From Stratiolaelaps scimitus (lineage: Eukaryota; Arthropoda; Arachnida; Mesostigmata; Laelapidae): a stretch of DNA of 64,000 nt. The stretch lies in contig JABWDB010000018.1 in NCBI GenBank assembly GCA_019614645.1, forward strand, positions 1 through 64,000, read 5' to 3'. The notes beneath the pieces are model-generated. The model was given only the letters and a program-made list of their open reading frames with translations. It was not told where the DNA came from and ran no database searches. Of the stretch, positions 20,715-31,800 are shown piece by piece. The position numbers and the translations under genes were made by a program. Each line of letters starts with the position of its first letter. Position 1 is the first letter of the stretch.

Positions 20715-21191
20715 TGTTAGAAGGCGGTAGATTCGATCTGCGTTAAAGTGACTGCAGATACTGCTCACGGCGAGAATGAACACACGTCTTTTACTTTTCT
20801 TCTGTAGCGACACCAGCTCACAACTGCGACCAGCTCCGGTCTCTTCCTTTCGTTTATTGTGGCTTTATATATGCTTGTGGTCTTAAGCGTATGTGAGGGA
20901 AAACACTTCAGTGTTTTCCGCTTTTCTATCTAGATGTTGTTGTAGCGCCCACCTTGACCCACTATCGTGGTCAGTCTTCGGCTTTCGTAATTGCTGCGTA
21001 GTTTAAGATGTGCTAAGCATGAGCGCTGTGGCTTAGTGCTATATTTCGTCACGTCCTTCTTTTTTTCTTCGATGACTTTTTCTTTGTTGGTTGTATAACG
21101 AGCGTTACACTAACAGTGGTTGCTTTTACTTCTAATTTACGGCTGATGGTGTTGGAAAAACATAATATCAGTTGTTGGCTGATATTTAACA
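20715..21191 (-). repeat. LTR3: outer (right) LTR of the array, 5' LTR of unit 3
   Basis: 477 bp, close to LTR1 and LTR2. Its right edge is followed by GATGC and then by the interrupted older repeat, not by a polypurine tract, so this is the true 5' end of the array. Confidence 0.93.
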
Positions 21192-21245
21192 GATGCCTTC
21201 TAAGCAATGCTGAAATGGCAATAAATACCTTCTGATTCACCAGTT
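21192..21245. repeat. Right half of the older LTR-like repeat interrupted by the array
   Basis: It starts with the duplicated GATGC and continues CTTCTAAGCAATGCTG...AATAAATACC. This aligns with the TATA-to-AATAAA portion of the repeat at 27624-27763 and joins cleanly to 2040-2148 when the array is removed. Confidence 0.7.
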
Positions 21246-21994
21246 GCAGTACGGCGAGCCGTCCCTCGTGAATCGTTGACCCTTGAGGAATGGGCCGTCT
21301 GGTTGCTCATTTCGCGGACTACAGGGCTGCGACGGTAAGCGTGCAGTGCTCTGGCTGGGGATGGTGAGAGCCTCCACGTGCGGGCTTGGGAAGGCGTGCG
21401 CCGTCCGCCATCGCAGTGAGGTGGCTGCGGATGGTACTCCTCAACAATGCGTTGGATTCGGTAATTGTTGTCATCGTATGCCGGAGCATTGCCGTGCATG
21501 GGTAGTAAGTCGAAGTTGGTTAGTGGTTCCCACAGCCGTGTGAGCGTTGTTGGTAGGTTCACGATCAGCTCGCGCGATACAAGAGGTTCGCTGACCGAGC
21601 GTACCATCGGATCTGTTCGGTTTCCTTGATTGGTGGTGAATGCTTCTGACACCATCTCAGTGTTGTCTCCAGGTGCTGCAAGCAGGAAGCCTCATCGTCC
21701 TGATAGACTTTGTGCAGCTGTTGCAGTGCTGCCTCGTTCGCCGCGGCCGTGTAAATGAACCGAGCCTTGAACGCGTCCCACGTAGCCAGCTCTCCGACCG
21801 TGTCAAACCATGTCGCGGCGACATCCTGCAAGGCGAAGCGGACGCCTGCGAAATTTGCGATCCGCACTGTGGCCGTTGAACGTTGCGGTTGCCTCGTAAT
21901 CGCGCAGCCATTGGGCTGCCCGTGATGAAGTGCTCTTTCCCGTGTACTTTGGAGGTTCCTGGGGGATCTGTACGATGACGGAGTTTAATGCCAT
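21200..21994 (-). pseudogene. Gypsy-type gag (copy G2), frameshifted
   Basis: Starts at 21994 (MALNSVIVQIPQEPPKYTG), then shifts frame twice (21867-21565 and 21655-21200). The middle carries a retrotransposon gag capsid signature (ATWFDTVGELATWDAFKARF, AALQQLHKVYQDDEASCLQHLE, IRWY). A close relative on the plus strand begins at 32595. A primer-like site lies at 22229-22240, about 235 bases upstream. No protease or pol follows because the copia array and the older repeat abut it. Confidence 0.7.
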
Positions 21995-22228
21995 GTCTGG
22001 GACCTCGTCAGTTTATCCTGCGCTTTCAAACTAGTCGTTCGTGGGCGGCCGGAGAGTGGGGTTCGCGGCGGTACTATACGACCTACGGCAGCGGCGTCGC
22101 ACTCATGCTCGGATTCTGCGCAGCGGCGAGCGGACGGTGCTCGATGCTTCGGGGAGCTGGTCGGTGCGTCCACACGGTACGGCGAACGGTCGGTTGTACT
22201 CGCTTGGCTGAGAGGTATGGGTCGTTCT

Positions 22229-22790
22229 GCACCTCCACCACTCTGTAGTAATACTGGTTGTCAGAAGCTGCACTATGTGGCATCAATGAGGACAATTGTG
22301 ATAACAGGTATCGATGTTGACTCCACGTGCCCGCGCCACTAGAGCCATTGGCTTTATTCCCTACGGTAGTGTACATAACCACCTATATCCTCCAAGTTAC
22401 GACCGGACGGCTACACTTCTAGGGTGCCCTATGTGTTGTGGCGTCTGCCGTATAGGCGGCCCTGTGTACCGTAACAGTGGCTACGAACAGACGATCCGCG
22501 GCGACAAGCGTCTGTTCGAAGCCACTGTTGCCGTAGCGTGGCAGCGGCGGCTGGTTAGTCGGCTCTCCACCGGGCGCCGACGTGGCGGCCCTTGGCGGTC
22601 AGTGAGTCATTCGACTGTTTGCCTCCGGCGTACGCGGATCTACTCGACAGCTGATGTGTAAACTGGTGTGCTGTTAGGTAAGTGGCGACTCCCAGTGCGT
22701 AATCGTGTGTGGCTGTGACCTGTGTGTACTACAGTTCCCTCCCACGAAAAGACTCGTTCCGAGTCTGGCTACGTAATGTGGTTAGCTGAT
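22229..22790 (-). repeat. Primer site and 5' LTR region of gypsy copy G2
   Basis: TGGTGGAGGTGC (minus strand, 22229-22240) follows a CTACA LTR end at about 22244. The LTR would extend right from 22244; its outer edge is not determinable here. A 115-codon plus-strand frame inside it has no recognisable domain. Confidence 0.4.
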
Positions 22791-22910
22791 CATTGCAAAG
22801 TGGGCTGTGTCCTTTGGCCGGACACGTTGGTTGTACCGGGATGAAGTTCGCTGTGGTTGGTGTTGAGAGGAGGGTCGTAGATTTATTGATGGGGGTAGTT
22901 GGTCTTTGCT

Positions 22911-23498
22911 GTATGACAAAATTGGCTGAAGAACTCGACTATATAATTAAGAGTGATGAAACCTGTGTCATTGCAGGCAACCTAAATCAAGCGCAAATAG
23001 ACTGGAACACGCTCAGCGCAACTGGAATTGTTGCCGATGAGTCCAGACAATCTATTTGTGAAATTATATGTTATTCATGTGTCAGGAAATGGCGAAGACG
23101 TTTTGGGGAGATTATTGACAACACGGTGTTACTGTGCGATAGATATGATGACCATTTCTTTATTCTCAGCGGCAATGACACTTATATACATTCTGCTCAT
23201 GAAGAACGTATGACAAAATTGGCTGAAGAACTCGACTATATAATTAAGAGTGATGAAACCTGTGTCATTGCAGGCAACCTAAATCAAGCGCAAATAGACT
23301 GGAACACGCTCAGCACAACTGGAATTGTTGCCGATGAGTCCAGACAATCTATTTGTGAAATTATATGTTATTCATGTGTCAGGAAATGGCGAAGACGTTT
23401 TGGGGAGATTATTGACAACACGGTGTTACTCTACGATATATATGATGACCATTGCTTTATTCTCTGCGGCAATGACCCTTATATACATTCTGCTCATT
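22911..23498 (+). repeat. In-frame 297-bp tandem duplication within a LINE endonuclease-like fragment
   Basis: Two copies, period 297 bp (22911-23207 and 23208-23498), differ at only a few sites. Because 297 is a multiple of three, a 305-codon frame (22793-23710) reads through both. Each copy has TCVIAGNLNQAQIDWNTLS, a degenerate form of the GDFN...IDW block of the AP-type endonuclease of CR1/L2-like LINEs. The rest of each copy does not resemble an endonuclease in the same frame. Confidence 0.6.
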
Positions 23499-23920
23499 CA
23501 CTCTTACTGTCGACACGCTCTGCCACGTTCAATACTGTACGTCACTCTCTACGCACGTCCATTCACCACGCATGCACCCACATGCACACAGCATCTGCAC
23601 GCGGCCTCCCTGCGGCCTTCCTCCCTTACACATGCGATACACATTACATAAATATACTCGAGCCCAAAAGGCACTCTCCCATCAGAGGAGGTGGAGCCAA
23701 GTACTGCTAAGACAGGAGGGCGGAGTTTAAGGCCTGTATATAAACGCACCATAGCGCTCTGTTATGGATGGCGGACTAGCGGAGTGTTGTGAGCTATCTT
23801 TTAAGAACAACTATTAATTGAATACAGCACTATATCACCTACCCATACTACTGTGTTCTTCGCAACATTCGACTGTGAAGTTGATAAGCTCCACCGACTA
23901 CCCTCAAAATATCCCACACT
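23499..23920. other. Unassigned insertion with promoter-like sequence
   Basis: It separates two parts of the LINE endonuclease. It contains TATATAAACG near 23735 followed by an LTR-like stretch, so it may be a solo LTR; terminal repeats or target duplications were not established. Confidence 0.25.
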
Positions 23921-23926
23921 ATTCTC

Positions 23927-24420
23927 TTGAGCTTCTGCGCTGAAAAAGGCCTGCAACCGTTTGTAATAAATCCGACCAGGCGCACGGCTACCTCTTCGTC
24001 TCTTCTGGATATTGTCCTGTGTAATGATGACTTAGTAGCGTGCGTTGAAGTATTTCCAAACCCAATTGGATCGGATCATGACATGCTTAAACTTTTTATT
24101 ACCGGATATACTCTAGAAGACCGCGCCATGCCTAAAGTGCCAGATTATGCGAAAGCCGATTACATAGCGATACATGCAGCGCTGGATCAGTTTGACTGGT
24201 GGTCTTATTTCGAAAACTGCGATAGTGTCTCTGCTAAATTTTTTATCGAAGGAATGCTTCGAGTAATTGACAGGTATATTCCTCTCAGAGGAATGAGAAA
24301 ATCCCGGATCGATAACCATTTAGCGAATCTGTACAGCGAATCTGTGACAAGACGTCAGCATGTGGTTAAACAGTATGAAATTCTTCGTAGGAATGACACT
24401 AAAATCATTCACAACTGTTG
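23927..24420 (+). pseudogene. LINE (CR1/L2-like) endonuclease C-terminal fragment
   Basis: The 164-codon frame has GLQPFVINPTRRTATSSSLLD, IVLCND and PIGSDHDML, the terminal blocks of AP-type endonucleases of CR1/L2-like LINEs, including the catalytic SDH. RT is missing at this point; a C-terminal part reappears at 25150-25670 after an inserted copia fragment. Confidence 0.65.
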
Positions 24421-24765
24421 AACGAAATGTGAACTCTCTGTGGACCTTCATGCCACCAGCGATGGTGAATCCCAGAAATATAATAGCGACTAAGAGAATG
24501 GTGCATATACTGATAACTCGGAGTGAAGCGAAGCGGAACGAACGGATAGACTAAGGTATTCAACAGACCCGGATCACAGACAAAAAGAAGAGTGACAAAG
24601 CTCTTTTTACGGGGTGAACAACCCACACTAAAAGTTAATTAACACGAAGAAGATCACTGCAGTATAGATACTCGGACGACGAAAACAAACACTGAAGAAG
24701 TGAACGATTTAAGATACACAAAATGACCATAAAAGAACTGACCCTCCCCACCAGAACGGAGAGCG

Positions 24766-25110
24766 GCAGTGCATATATAAGGACCAGAATAAAGAAGAAG
24801 CAGCGCTGAGCCTGTTGTAGACCAAGTCAACCCTTCTCGTTGATTTTCAGCCAAGCACCAAAGAAAGGCCAAAAGGGTGCACTAGAGAAACCAACGGGAA
24901 AGCCATGTGCCCACAACTGTGAGTACCGGGCAGCCACGGAGGACAGCTCCGGGAGGCAGGACAAGGGCAAGGTGCTGGCGTTCGCAACGAACGGAGTCTC
25001 AGGGTCAGAGAACGACAAAGATACTGGGTGGGTGTTGGACAGCGGTTCGACACACCATATTGCCAACACCCTGGAGTATTTTTCGGGCTGCTCTGGGTTT
25101 ACGCACCCTC
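24766..25110 (+). pseudogene. copia fragment with protease motif
   Basis: TATATAAGG and AATAAAG near 24770-24795 look like LTR promoter and poly(A) signals. Downstream, VLAFATNG...WVLDSGSTHHIANT is a copia protease active site. It is cut off at about 25110 by LINE sequence. The stretch 24421-24765 holds no recognisable gene. Confidence 0.6.
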
Positions 25111-25149
25111 TCAAATGGTCTGCCCATGTAAGAGCTATCACTCCTAAAT

Positions 25150-25675
25150 GCCACGCTGTAATTGCTCGCATTTCGACGTCTTCGAGAGCTCAGGTTTCCG
25201 AAGAATTGCCTCTTGCTTGTCTATAATTCCTTGCTAATACCGACGTTGGGATATGTCATGTCAATCTGGGGCAATGGATATAAAGAGGTAGTAGATAGAG
25301 GGAGAGTAATTCAAAATGATGCACTTCGAGCAGTGTTTGGAAGGACCCGCAGAGAGTCTGTTGCCGACATCTATGGCAGGTACAGACTAATCACCTTGGA
25401 TAAGTTAAATCAGGTTTCCACCGCGATTCTGGCTTTCAAAATGATCAAGGGTATAATCCCGTCCGATGTCGCGTTCCCCATTGTGGCCGTCGACAGAAAA
25501 ACTTCTGCCGGGCAACAGAGTTTGTACTACCTACAGCCGTCAGGGTAACTACTTGCCAGTCTCTGGCTTATCAGATGCCGTTGGTTTGGAGCTCGCTCCC
25601 GAAGGAGGTTAGGGAGCTCACCTCTACCAGGACGTTTGCCAAGGAGATAAAGAAAAGATTGCAGTTATAATGTTA
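25150..25675 (+). pseudogene. LINE reverse transcriptase C-terminal fragment
   Basis: Reads LRFPKNCLLLVYNSLLIPTL and then VQNDALRAVFG-like and DKLNQVSTAILAFKMIKG blocks, the usual C-terminal region of CR1/L2-like ORF2 proteins. One frame break occurs near 25545. It ends in an A/T-rich tail at about 25670. Confidence 0.65.
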
Positions 25676-25742
25676 TATAATTGTGCGAATTAAATAACTT
25701 GAATATTGGGAATTGTGAATAATTTGAGTGAATGTATATATC

Positions 25743-26009
25743 TGTTGACAGAGTAATCTATTATAATCCGTCCGTCGTACCGTCATTCGACCCTCACTCA
25801 CCGGTCTCACCCTGAGCGCTTCACTTTGAATGTAATATATAAGGACCTCAATAAACATAAGCACCCATCGGGTCACGCCGAGCTGCACCAAATGAAGTCG
25901 TCGTTCTCTAGATCTACTGATCTAGAGAAGCAAGCCGAAACGTAAGCAAACCTTCACGTAAGCAAGCCGAAACGTTGAAGTGAACGCTACGAACCTGCTC
26001 CTTCTATCA
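25743..26009 (+). repeat. 5' LTR of copia family B, with primer site
   Basis: TGTTGACAGAG...TTCTATCA, 267 bp, with TATATAAGG and AATAAA inside. It contains an 11-bp inverted repeat TTCTCTAGATC/GATCTAGAGAA (25907-25932). The primer site GCGTTATCAGCACGAAGCTC follows at 26010-26029. No 3' partner was found in the window. Confidence 0.75.
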
Positions 26010-26143
26010 GCGTTATCAGCACGAAGCTCTGATAAGAGTCTGCACGAACTCAGGTTGGTTCAATCTTTAAGTAAACACGATTGTACGCCCAACAATCTTT
26101 TGTGAGTAAGGGCTAGCTATTCGGTAAAAAGTAAGACCACCAC

Positions 26144-27505
26144 GATGGCAACCCATGAGGATAGTGACTCCTCCGCTAGCCGACAGCGCTATAGTAGCAC
26201 AGTTATACTAGCTGAAGATGGACGAAACTTTTTAGCCTGGAAAACAGTATTGCCAATCAATCTACAGAATGAGAAATATGCTTGGGAAGTGACCACTGGA
26301 GAATAAAAATATCCAACACCCGGGATAGACCCAGCTACTAAAAAGGCCAAACCATTGACCCCAGAGCAAGAAATAGAATAAGGAAAATATGAGACTGGTA
26401 ATAAGGCAGCTAAAACCATATTGTTTAGCTCTCTTCATCAACGGATCATTGTTAATTTATTCTACGGAACATCCCAAATGATCACAGCCGAAAGTATTTG
26501 GCTCAATATTATAACAAGATTTGCAAAGGAAAATGGTGTATTAAAAGATCAAGCTATTACAACGCTGTATTTATTCAAACATACAGTAGTTTGGAATTTC
26601 TAGGGGGGAATTTCAGCTATTACAAAGTTTATGGCCTACAAATATAGAACATCCAAATCTGTAGTAGAGAATTTAAGCTATTTTAACAAACTCATGTACA
26701 CCCTTGACGAACTCAAAGTGGACATGGGACGAGAAGTAGCCTGTGCTAGATTAGTAAACTCATTAACCCCTGAATGGGAACCGTTCAAACTAGCATAGTC
26801 AACTAAATCTGAATCTGACAAAAACCTAGATACTCTCATGGAAATTATCAGTGCAGAGCAAGCTCGCAAAGGAAACTTTGAAGTTGAGAACGCAACCGCA
26901 CTATTCTCAAAAATGGGAATCAGACGTAGAAACTGTAGATGTGGAAACACTATGGTTACAAAAAGGCCACATCACAAAGATCATCAAACTCTACTGAAGT
27001 AATTTGTTTCAATTGTAATCAACGAGGTCACACGAAATGGCAATGTAGAACTAAAAAGGAGCCAAATAATCCCAAAAGCAAAAAGGCCGATGTACACTAT
27101 ACAGAGGCATTCCTAGCAAACGTAACTGTTGAAGGCACGTCCACTCAGAAAGCAAACGTGTACCAGTATGATGAAGAAAACACAATGAAATTCATCATAG
27201 ATAGTGGAACTAGCCATCATATCGTTAATAACAAGTGCTGATTCACTAATTTTGAAGCCTTTGGAAGCACTCGGGAAGTCCGAATTGGAAGTGCACAAGT
27301 TTTAAAATCATCAGGACAAGGCACGATCCTTCTGACTGTTTGCGAAGGTGGAATAATGGATGTTCTAGAACCACGCAATGTACTGTACGTACCGAAGATG
27401 AGGCGCCATCTCATCTCTGTCGGGCAACTCGCCGACGATGGACACGTTGTTGTAGCCAGTAAGGCTGAAAGTGCTATAAGCAAAGAAAAGACATCCCAGG
27501 GACGC
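26144..27505 (+). pseudogene. copia family B gag-protease, degenerate
   Basis: Reads as a relative of the array gag: ILAEDGRNFLAWKT, LFSSLHQRIIVNLFYGTSQM, VNSLTPEWEPFKLA, the CCHC knuckle CFNCNQRGHTKWQC, the protease block FIIDSGTSHHIVNN and YVPKMRRHLISVGQLADDG. Several stops and shifts occur. A 52-bp insertion in gag is bracketed by 11-bp direct repeats (26552-26562 and 26615-26625). The copy breaks off near 27505; integrase, RT and RNase H are absent. Confidence 0.85.
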
Positions 27506-27623
27506 CTTGGATGTGGCGACTCGGGGGTGACTCACACCTGACTAACCGGCGAGCCATTGATATGACCATATACGCATATAGACGCTTATTATAACAGAGT
27601 TGGTGATTCGTGGGGTTTCTAAC

Positions 27624-27763
27624 TGACGCTTGCTAGGCAGGCCAATAGGCGACTACTGATGCCACTTGTGCAGACACTCACCTACGAACAGCTGAGAGGA
27701 GATTGGCTGAGGATGGACCTCGGTTGCCTTATAAGTAGCGCTGGGCTGACAATAAACACCTCA
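27624..27763. repeat. Copy of the LTR-like repeat that hosts the array elsewhere
   Basis: AACTGACGCTTGCT...AATAAACACCTCAG, with TTATAAGT and AATAAA in promoter/poly(A) positions. It matches 2040-2148 joined to 21192-21245 and supplies the uninterrupted reference for that insertion site. Confidence 0.7.
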
Positions 27764-27764
27764 G

Positions 27765-27959
27765 AATAGAGTGTGTTTACAACCCGATAAAGAACCAATC
27801 GGAGGAGAAAACATCTGGCCCGATTACAAGAAACATATTCATCCAACCACGACTACACCAAGACCGTATGTAATTGAAAACTGCAATACATGGAAGATAA
27901 TGACTATATGCCAAACCATCTTTAGAAGCATATCAATATTAATTGCTATTATTGAGTGA
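27765..27959 (+). pseudogene. Fragment of envelope-like membrane protein gene, copia family B
   Basis: A 65-codon open stretch aligns with the C-terminal half of the array's envelope-like protein: NRVCL, then PIGGENIWPDYKKH, a TTTPRP stalk, a conserved Cys and WKI, then a degraded membrane segment. The N-terminal half is missing because the LTR-like repeat abuts it. Its survival in a second, clearly diverged copia lineage indicates that the gene is a regular part of these elements. Confidence 0.7.
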
Positions 27960-27999
27960 ATAATTCGCTCTCCATCGTACTGCAGAGTACATTTATATT

Positions 28000-28345
28000 T
28001 TCTATGAGGAGTTAACATGGTGAAATTTTACGTAATACAGTTCGAATCAAAAGAAGTTGGTACGGTCAACCTGGTACTTTCAACATTAGACGATTAACCC
28101 ATAGGGGCCTCTTTGCCCTCACCCTTCGCGAGGCTCACACCGGATCTTCTGCCAGCATATATAAGCACTAAATAAACCACATTTACCGCAGACTTTGAGT
28201 AACATCACTTGACCGTGCTCTTCCTTAGCCAGGTACTCAGTCATTCACACCGAGTGGTGGTCTACTGGCTAGAGACTGCCACTTACTTCTCTTTGAAATC
28301 CCAACATTCTCCGTTATCGGCACGAAGATAGTGTAGTGACGAGTT
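28000..28345 (+). repeat. 5' LTR region of copia family C, with primer site
   Basis: Contains ATATATAAGC and AATAAA, then a CCAACA end shortly before CGTTATCGGCACGAAG (28312-28327), a one-base variant of the primer site of the other families. The left LTR edge is uncertain. Confidence 0.55.
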
Positions 28346-28501
28346 CGGGGCAACGGGAACTCCACAACTTCAGGTTAGTAAAGTGCTAAGGAAGGAAACC
28401 TGAGAGCTGAACCCATCGCAGTCTCGCAACGGTCAGGACGGTTCAGCTGTACCCAGTTACTCAGCGCTGAAGGAGGAAACTACCTATCGTGGGAGACTAC
28501 G

Positions 28502-30068
28502 ATGCTAGTAATGCTACAAACTGAGAAGTTTGCATACGAAGTTGTCACGGGTACACTGACAAAGCCCGATATACCAGAAGGCCAAAAGCCGACTGATGCT
28601 CAGCAGACGGCCATTGATAACTTCAATCAGGGAAGCGTTTCCGCACAGGCCATGATCGTAACTATTATCACCGGTTATCATTCAGTCTGCATTCTCAGGG
28701 GTCGACGTCGGTACCCAAACGGCGTACGAGACATGGGACTTCATCGAAGCTTATTGCAAAGAAAAGTCAGGAACCTCAGGAATTGCGGCATTCTCCCGAT
28801 TCATAAACTTTAAGTGTGATCCAAATAAGACAATTGATCAAAACATACAAACGTTCGACAATATCCTGGATGTCATCAGATTGGCAGGCACAGACATCCC
28901 AGACAAGCTGATCAGAGCACGAATCCTCGAGACACTACCTCAAAGGAGGAGGCAGACGCACTAATCGTGGATGGATGGAATCAAGAAGTGACCCACTCTG
29001 AGTGGATCGTCGACTCCGGAAGCACGGATAATATCTGCAACGATATTGATCTGTATAAAGACTATGAACCTTACCCTGTGCGCAAAAATGTACGTGTCGG
29101 AGGCAAGCAGGTACTCCGGGCGCTGGGAAGCGGCTCGGTTGTACTACGTGTTGAAAATGAAGGAAAATGGACAAGTTGTACACTAACGGGTGTACTGTAT
29201 GTACCTAAGATGCAATGAAACCTAATTTCGATTGCAAAAGCAGTTGATGGTAACTGGAAGGTACAATGTAACGGAGACGCAATGACGCTCTGCAAAGGCA
29301 AGGTTCGGTTAAGAGCCGAGCGTGAGGGAGACCTGTTCTCACTCCATGCCGTGGTCGATAATGAGCCCGAAGGCGAGGCTCATATGGTTGAAGCAAAAGG
29401 AAGTCCACAGGAATATCACGAACTGTTGGGGCATATTGGAAAAGCCAAGGTCCAAAAATTCCTAAAGAAAGAAGAAATAGACTTCGAAGGTGAAAATGAC
29501 GAAACCCCGGCTAAACAATCTGCAACCTTTTGGAGCAAAGTGCTACGTGTATAATTCCGACCCAAGAAGACAAAAATAAGATGTTAGAGGAGTACCGACG
29601 GTATTGGTCGGGATCAACTCATTGGTAGACAGTTACCGATTATGGGACCAGGAGTCACAAAAAGTCTTAAGATCGAAAAATGTGAAGTTTCTCAAACGAA
29701 GCCTGTTTTCAAACCACGAAACACAAAAAGTTCAGGCATCATCCGAGCCAACAGACCAGTCAACAGGAAGCGAAGAGAAGGAGGAGACACAGACGGAACA
29801 ACCAGAAAATGCTAGAGGTGAAGCCAACCCCGAAGACGAAGAGTCGGAGAAGAGGAGCGGCACCCCACGAGACTACGAACATAACAGAAGCGAGTCCGCA
29901 GCACGAGAGGACACCAGAGAAGCGACTGAACACGAATCAGCCGCTCAGGTGAATGCTGAAGGCGACTACAGAAAAAGGCTAAGAGACAGATCAGAGGACA
30001 AGAATGACTTCCATAAACTATGCATAATGTCCCACAACGCCTGCGAACAGGATGCAAATAAGGAATGA
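28502..30068 (+). pseudogene. copia family C gag-protease-integrase remnants
   Basis: Pieces in order: gag (TEKFAYEVVTGTL, 28502-28813), protease (SEWIVDSGSTDNICND, VLYVPKMQ, 28967-29220), pre-integrase zinc region (YHELLGHIGKAKVQKFL, 29282-29554), then the integrase C-terminal block (SYRLWDQESQKVLRSKNVKF) and an acidic linker (29604-30068). The integrase core and RT are deleted. This family is more distant from the array than family B. Confidence 0.75.
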
Positions 30069-30479
30069 GTTTGCCTTCAACCAAACAAAGATCCTCGAGG
30101 CGGAAAGGCAATATGGCCAAAATATAAAGCGAAATACTACCAGCTACAATACAACCACTACCATAAATGAAAAGAGCCACCACATACAACGCCGATTTAG
30201 GCGACTAATGGTCGTTACTTTAATGCAACACATATACTTATTGTTGAGGATTGAGACGTCGACAGTCCACATTCCTACGGTGGGCCAAATGGCCAGAACA
30301 CTAAACAGTCCCGAGTCCGCCCCCGTCTGGACTGACCGGGGGTAGCGTGTCTAGACGGAGCGACATCTGGAGATCGGGACAATAAACTAGAGAACATGTC
30401 TGTTCACATGCACCCATATAGAGGTCACCGACCCCGAATATGCATGTGGTGAACTCAGCCCGTATGGTTTACTCTCAGA
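30069..30479. other. Unassigned sequence between copia C and copia D
   Basis: Short frames only, with no recognisable domain. It probably contains the decayed 3' end of family C. Confidence 0.3.
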
Positions 30480-30738
30480 GACACATGCAAAGGGCATCCC
30501 ATGTATGAATTGGGAGTGGATAAACATGATAGCGCCCGTTGGACGGTACTACCAGAAAGACGCACAACATGATTGGTTGAAACACAGAGTGTAACATGTA
30601 GGCATAACCATATAAATAAAATTACAGATAAATAAAATTTCACTGCGAGCATTACCGTCAACTAAGTGTGGTATCCTTGACGCCCCTATGAGCTAGTTAG
30701 GCTATCTACTACTCCGACACGTTATCAGCACGAAGCTC
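30480..30738 (+). repeat. 5' LTR (approximate) and primer site of copia family D
   Basis: TATAAATAAAATT near 30610 and a second AATAAA, then a CCGACA end at 30719 followed by CGTTATCAGCACGAAGCTC (30720-30738). The left edge is only approximate. Confidence 0.55.
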
Positions 30739-30935
30739 TAGCCAGGCGGAGGCAGGTAAAAAGTCCAGTGTGAACGTGCGAACGTGGTATCACCGTGTAA
30801 TACAACACCAACATAAGGGGTCAGTACCACCATCTTAATCATACGTATACATAATTATAGCATTGTTCTTATTCATTGGATTCATAGCTACTCTATACAA
30901 CAAACTTCATACCCTCGTTCAAATTTAAACACTAT

Positions 30936-31800
30936 ATGTCGAATACCGAATCTTCCCATACCTCGAGGGGTGCAATTAACAGAGCTTCCTCGCGACTAGG
31001 TAATATAACATTCGCCGAGGATGGTAGAAATTATTTGGCTTGGTCCACAATAATGCCCATTCTGCTCCGAATGGAGCCATTCGCGTAGGAAGTGGTTACC
31101 AAAGAACTAGTAGAGCCCCACATCGAGCCTGACACTGAAGAACCAGAAAATGAACCTAAGAGTGAACTAACACCCGAACAAATCCAACAACGAAAGAATT
31201 ACAAACAAGGCAATTCAATCTTCAAGGGCATTTTATTCAACTCACTACAGCCCAACATTATCATTACCCGATTCTATGGGGTGACAAGTGATATTGACGC
31301 CTCGGAAGTTTGGAGACTCATTAACGTCAATTTCAACAATAAAACAGGTCTGCGACAAGACGCAGCGCTAACCCGATTCATGTCATTTAAATATGACCCC
31401 CGAAAACCAGTAGTTCAAAAATATCAATAAATTTAAGGAATTAATGTTCACAACGGATGAGGTGGGGGCTCCCATTAACCGCAAAGTGGCTTGTGCAAGA
31501 CTCATTCACAGCCGTGCTCGTTCATGGGATAGCTTTAAACAAAGCTGGACTACCAAGCCAGAAACTGATAGAAACATAACTAACCTCATGGAGCTAATCA
31601 CAGCCGAGGCGACTCGTCTCGAGGAAGACGACACAGAACTAGTTACCGCTCTATTCTCAAAATTAACCACGAGTCGTCGTCCCCACAAGACTCAGACACA
31701 GTACAATAAGCATAGACCCCACAACCGACCGCAAATACCACACACAAACCTGGTGGAAATTCTAACCAGGCACATCCCAATAGGCGTCCTGACGTCACGT
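30936..31800 (+). pseudogene. copia family D gag, degenerate
   Basis: Starts MSNTESSHTS and shows FAEDGRNYLAWST, ILFNSLQPNIIITRFYG, FMSFKYDPRKPV and ACARLIHSRARSWDSFKQSW, the same gag architecture as the array. In-frame stops occur near 31086 and 31428. It is cut near the nucleocapsid by gypsy sequence. Confidence 0.8.

Larger units (their letters stand above)
2149..21191 (-). mobile_element. Tandem array of three Ty1/copia-type retrotransposons sharing four LTRs
   Basis: Four direct LTR copies (2149-2616, 8331-8807, 14525-15001, 20715-21191) alternate with three internal regions of 5714, 5717 and 5713 bases, a period of about 6.19 kb. The domain order on the minus strand is gag, protease, integrase, RT, RNase H, the copia order. 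GATGC occurs immediately outside both ends (2144-2148 and 21192-21196) and nowhere at the internal junctions, where PBS, LTR and PPT follow each other directly. The units differ only by scattered changes, apart from denser variant tracts in unit 3. The structure indicates either one insertion that expanded by unequal LTR-LTR recombination or integration of a concatemer; an assembly artefact should also be excluded. Confidence 0.93.

Noticed and set aside
22314..22661. 115-codon plus-strand frame
   Set aside because: It lies in the LTR region of gypsy copy G2, has no domain and no support.
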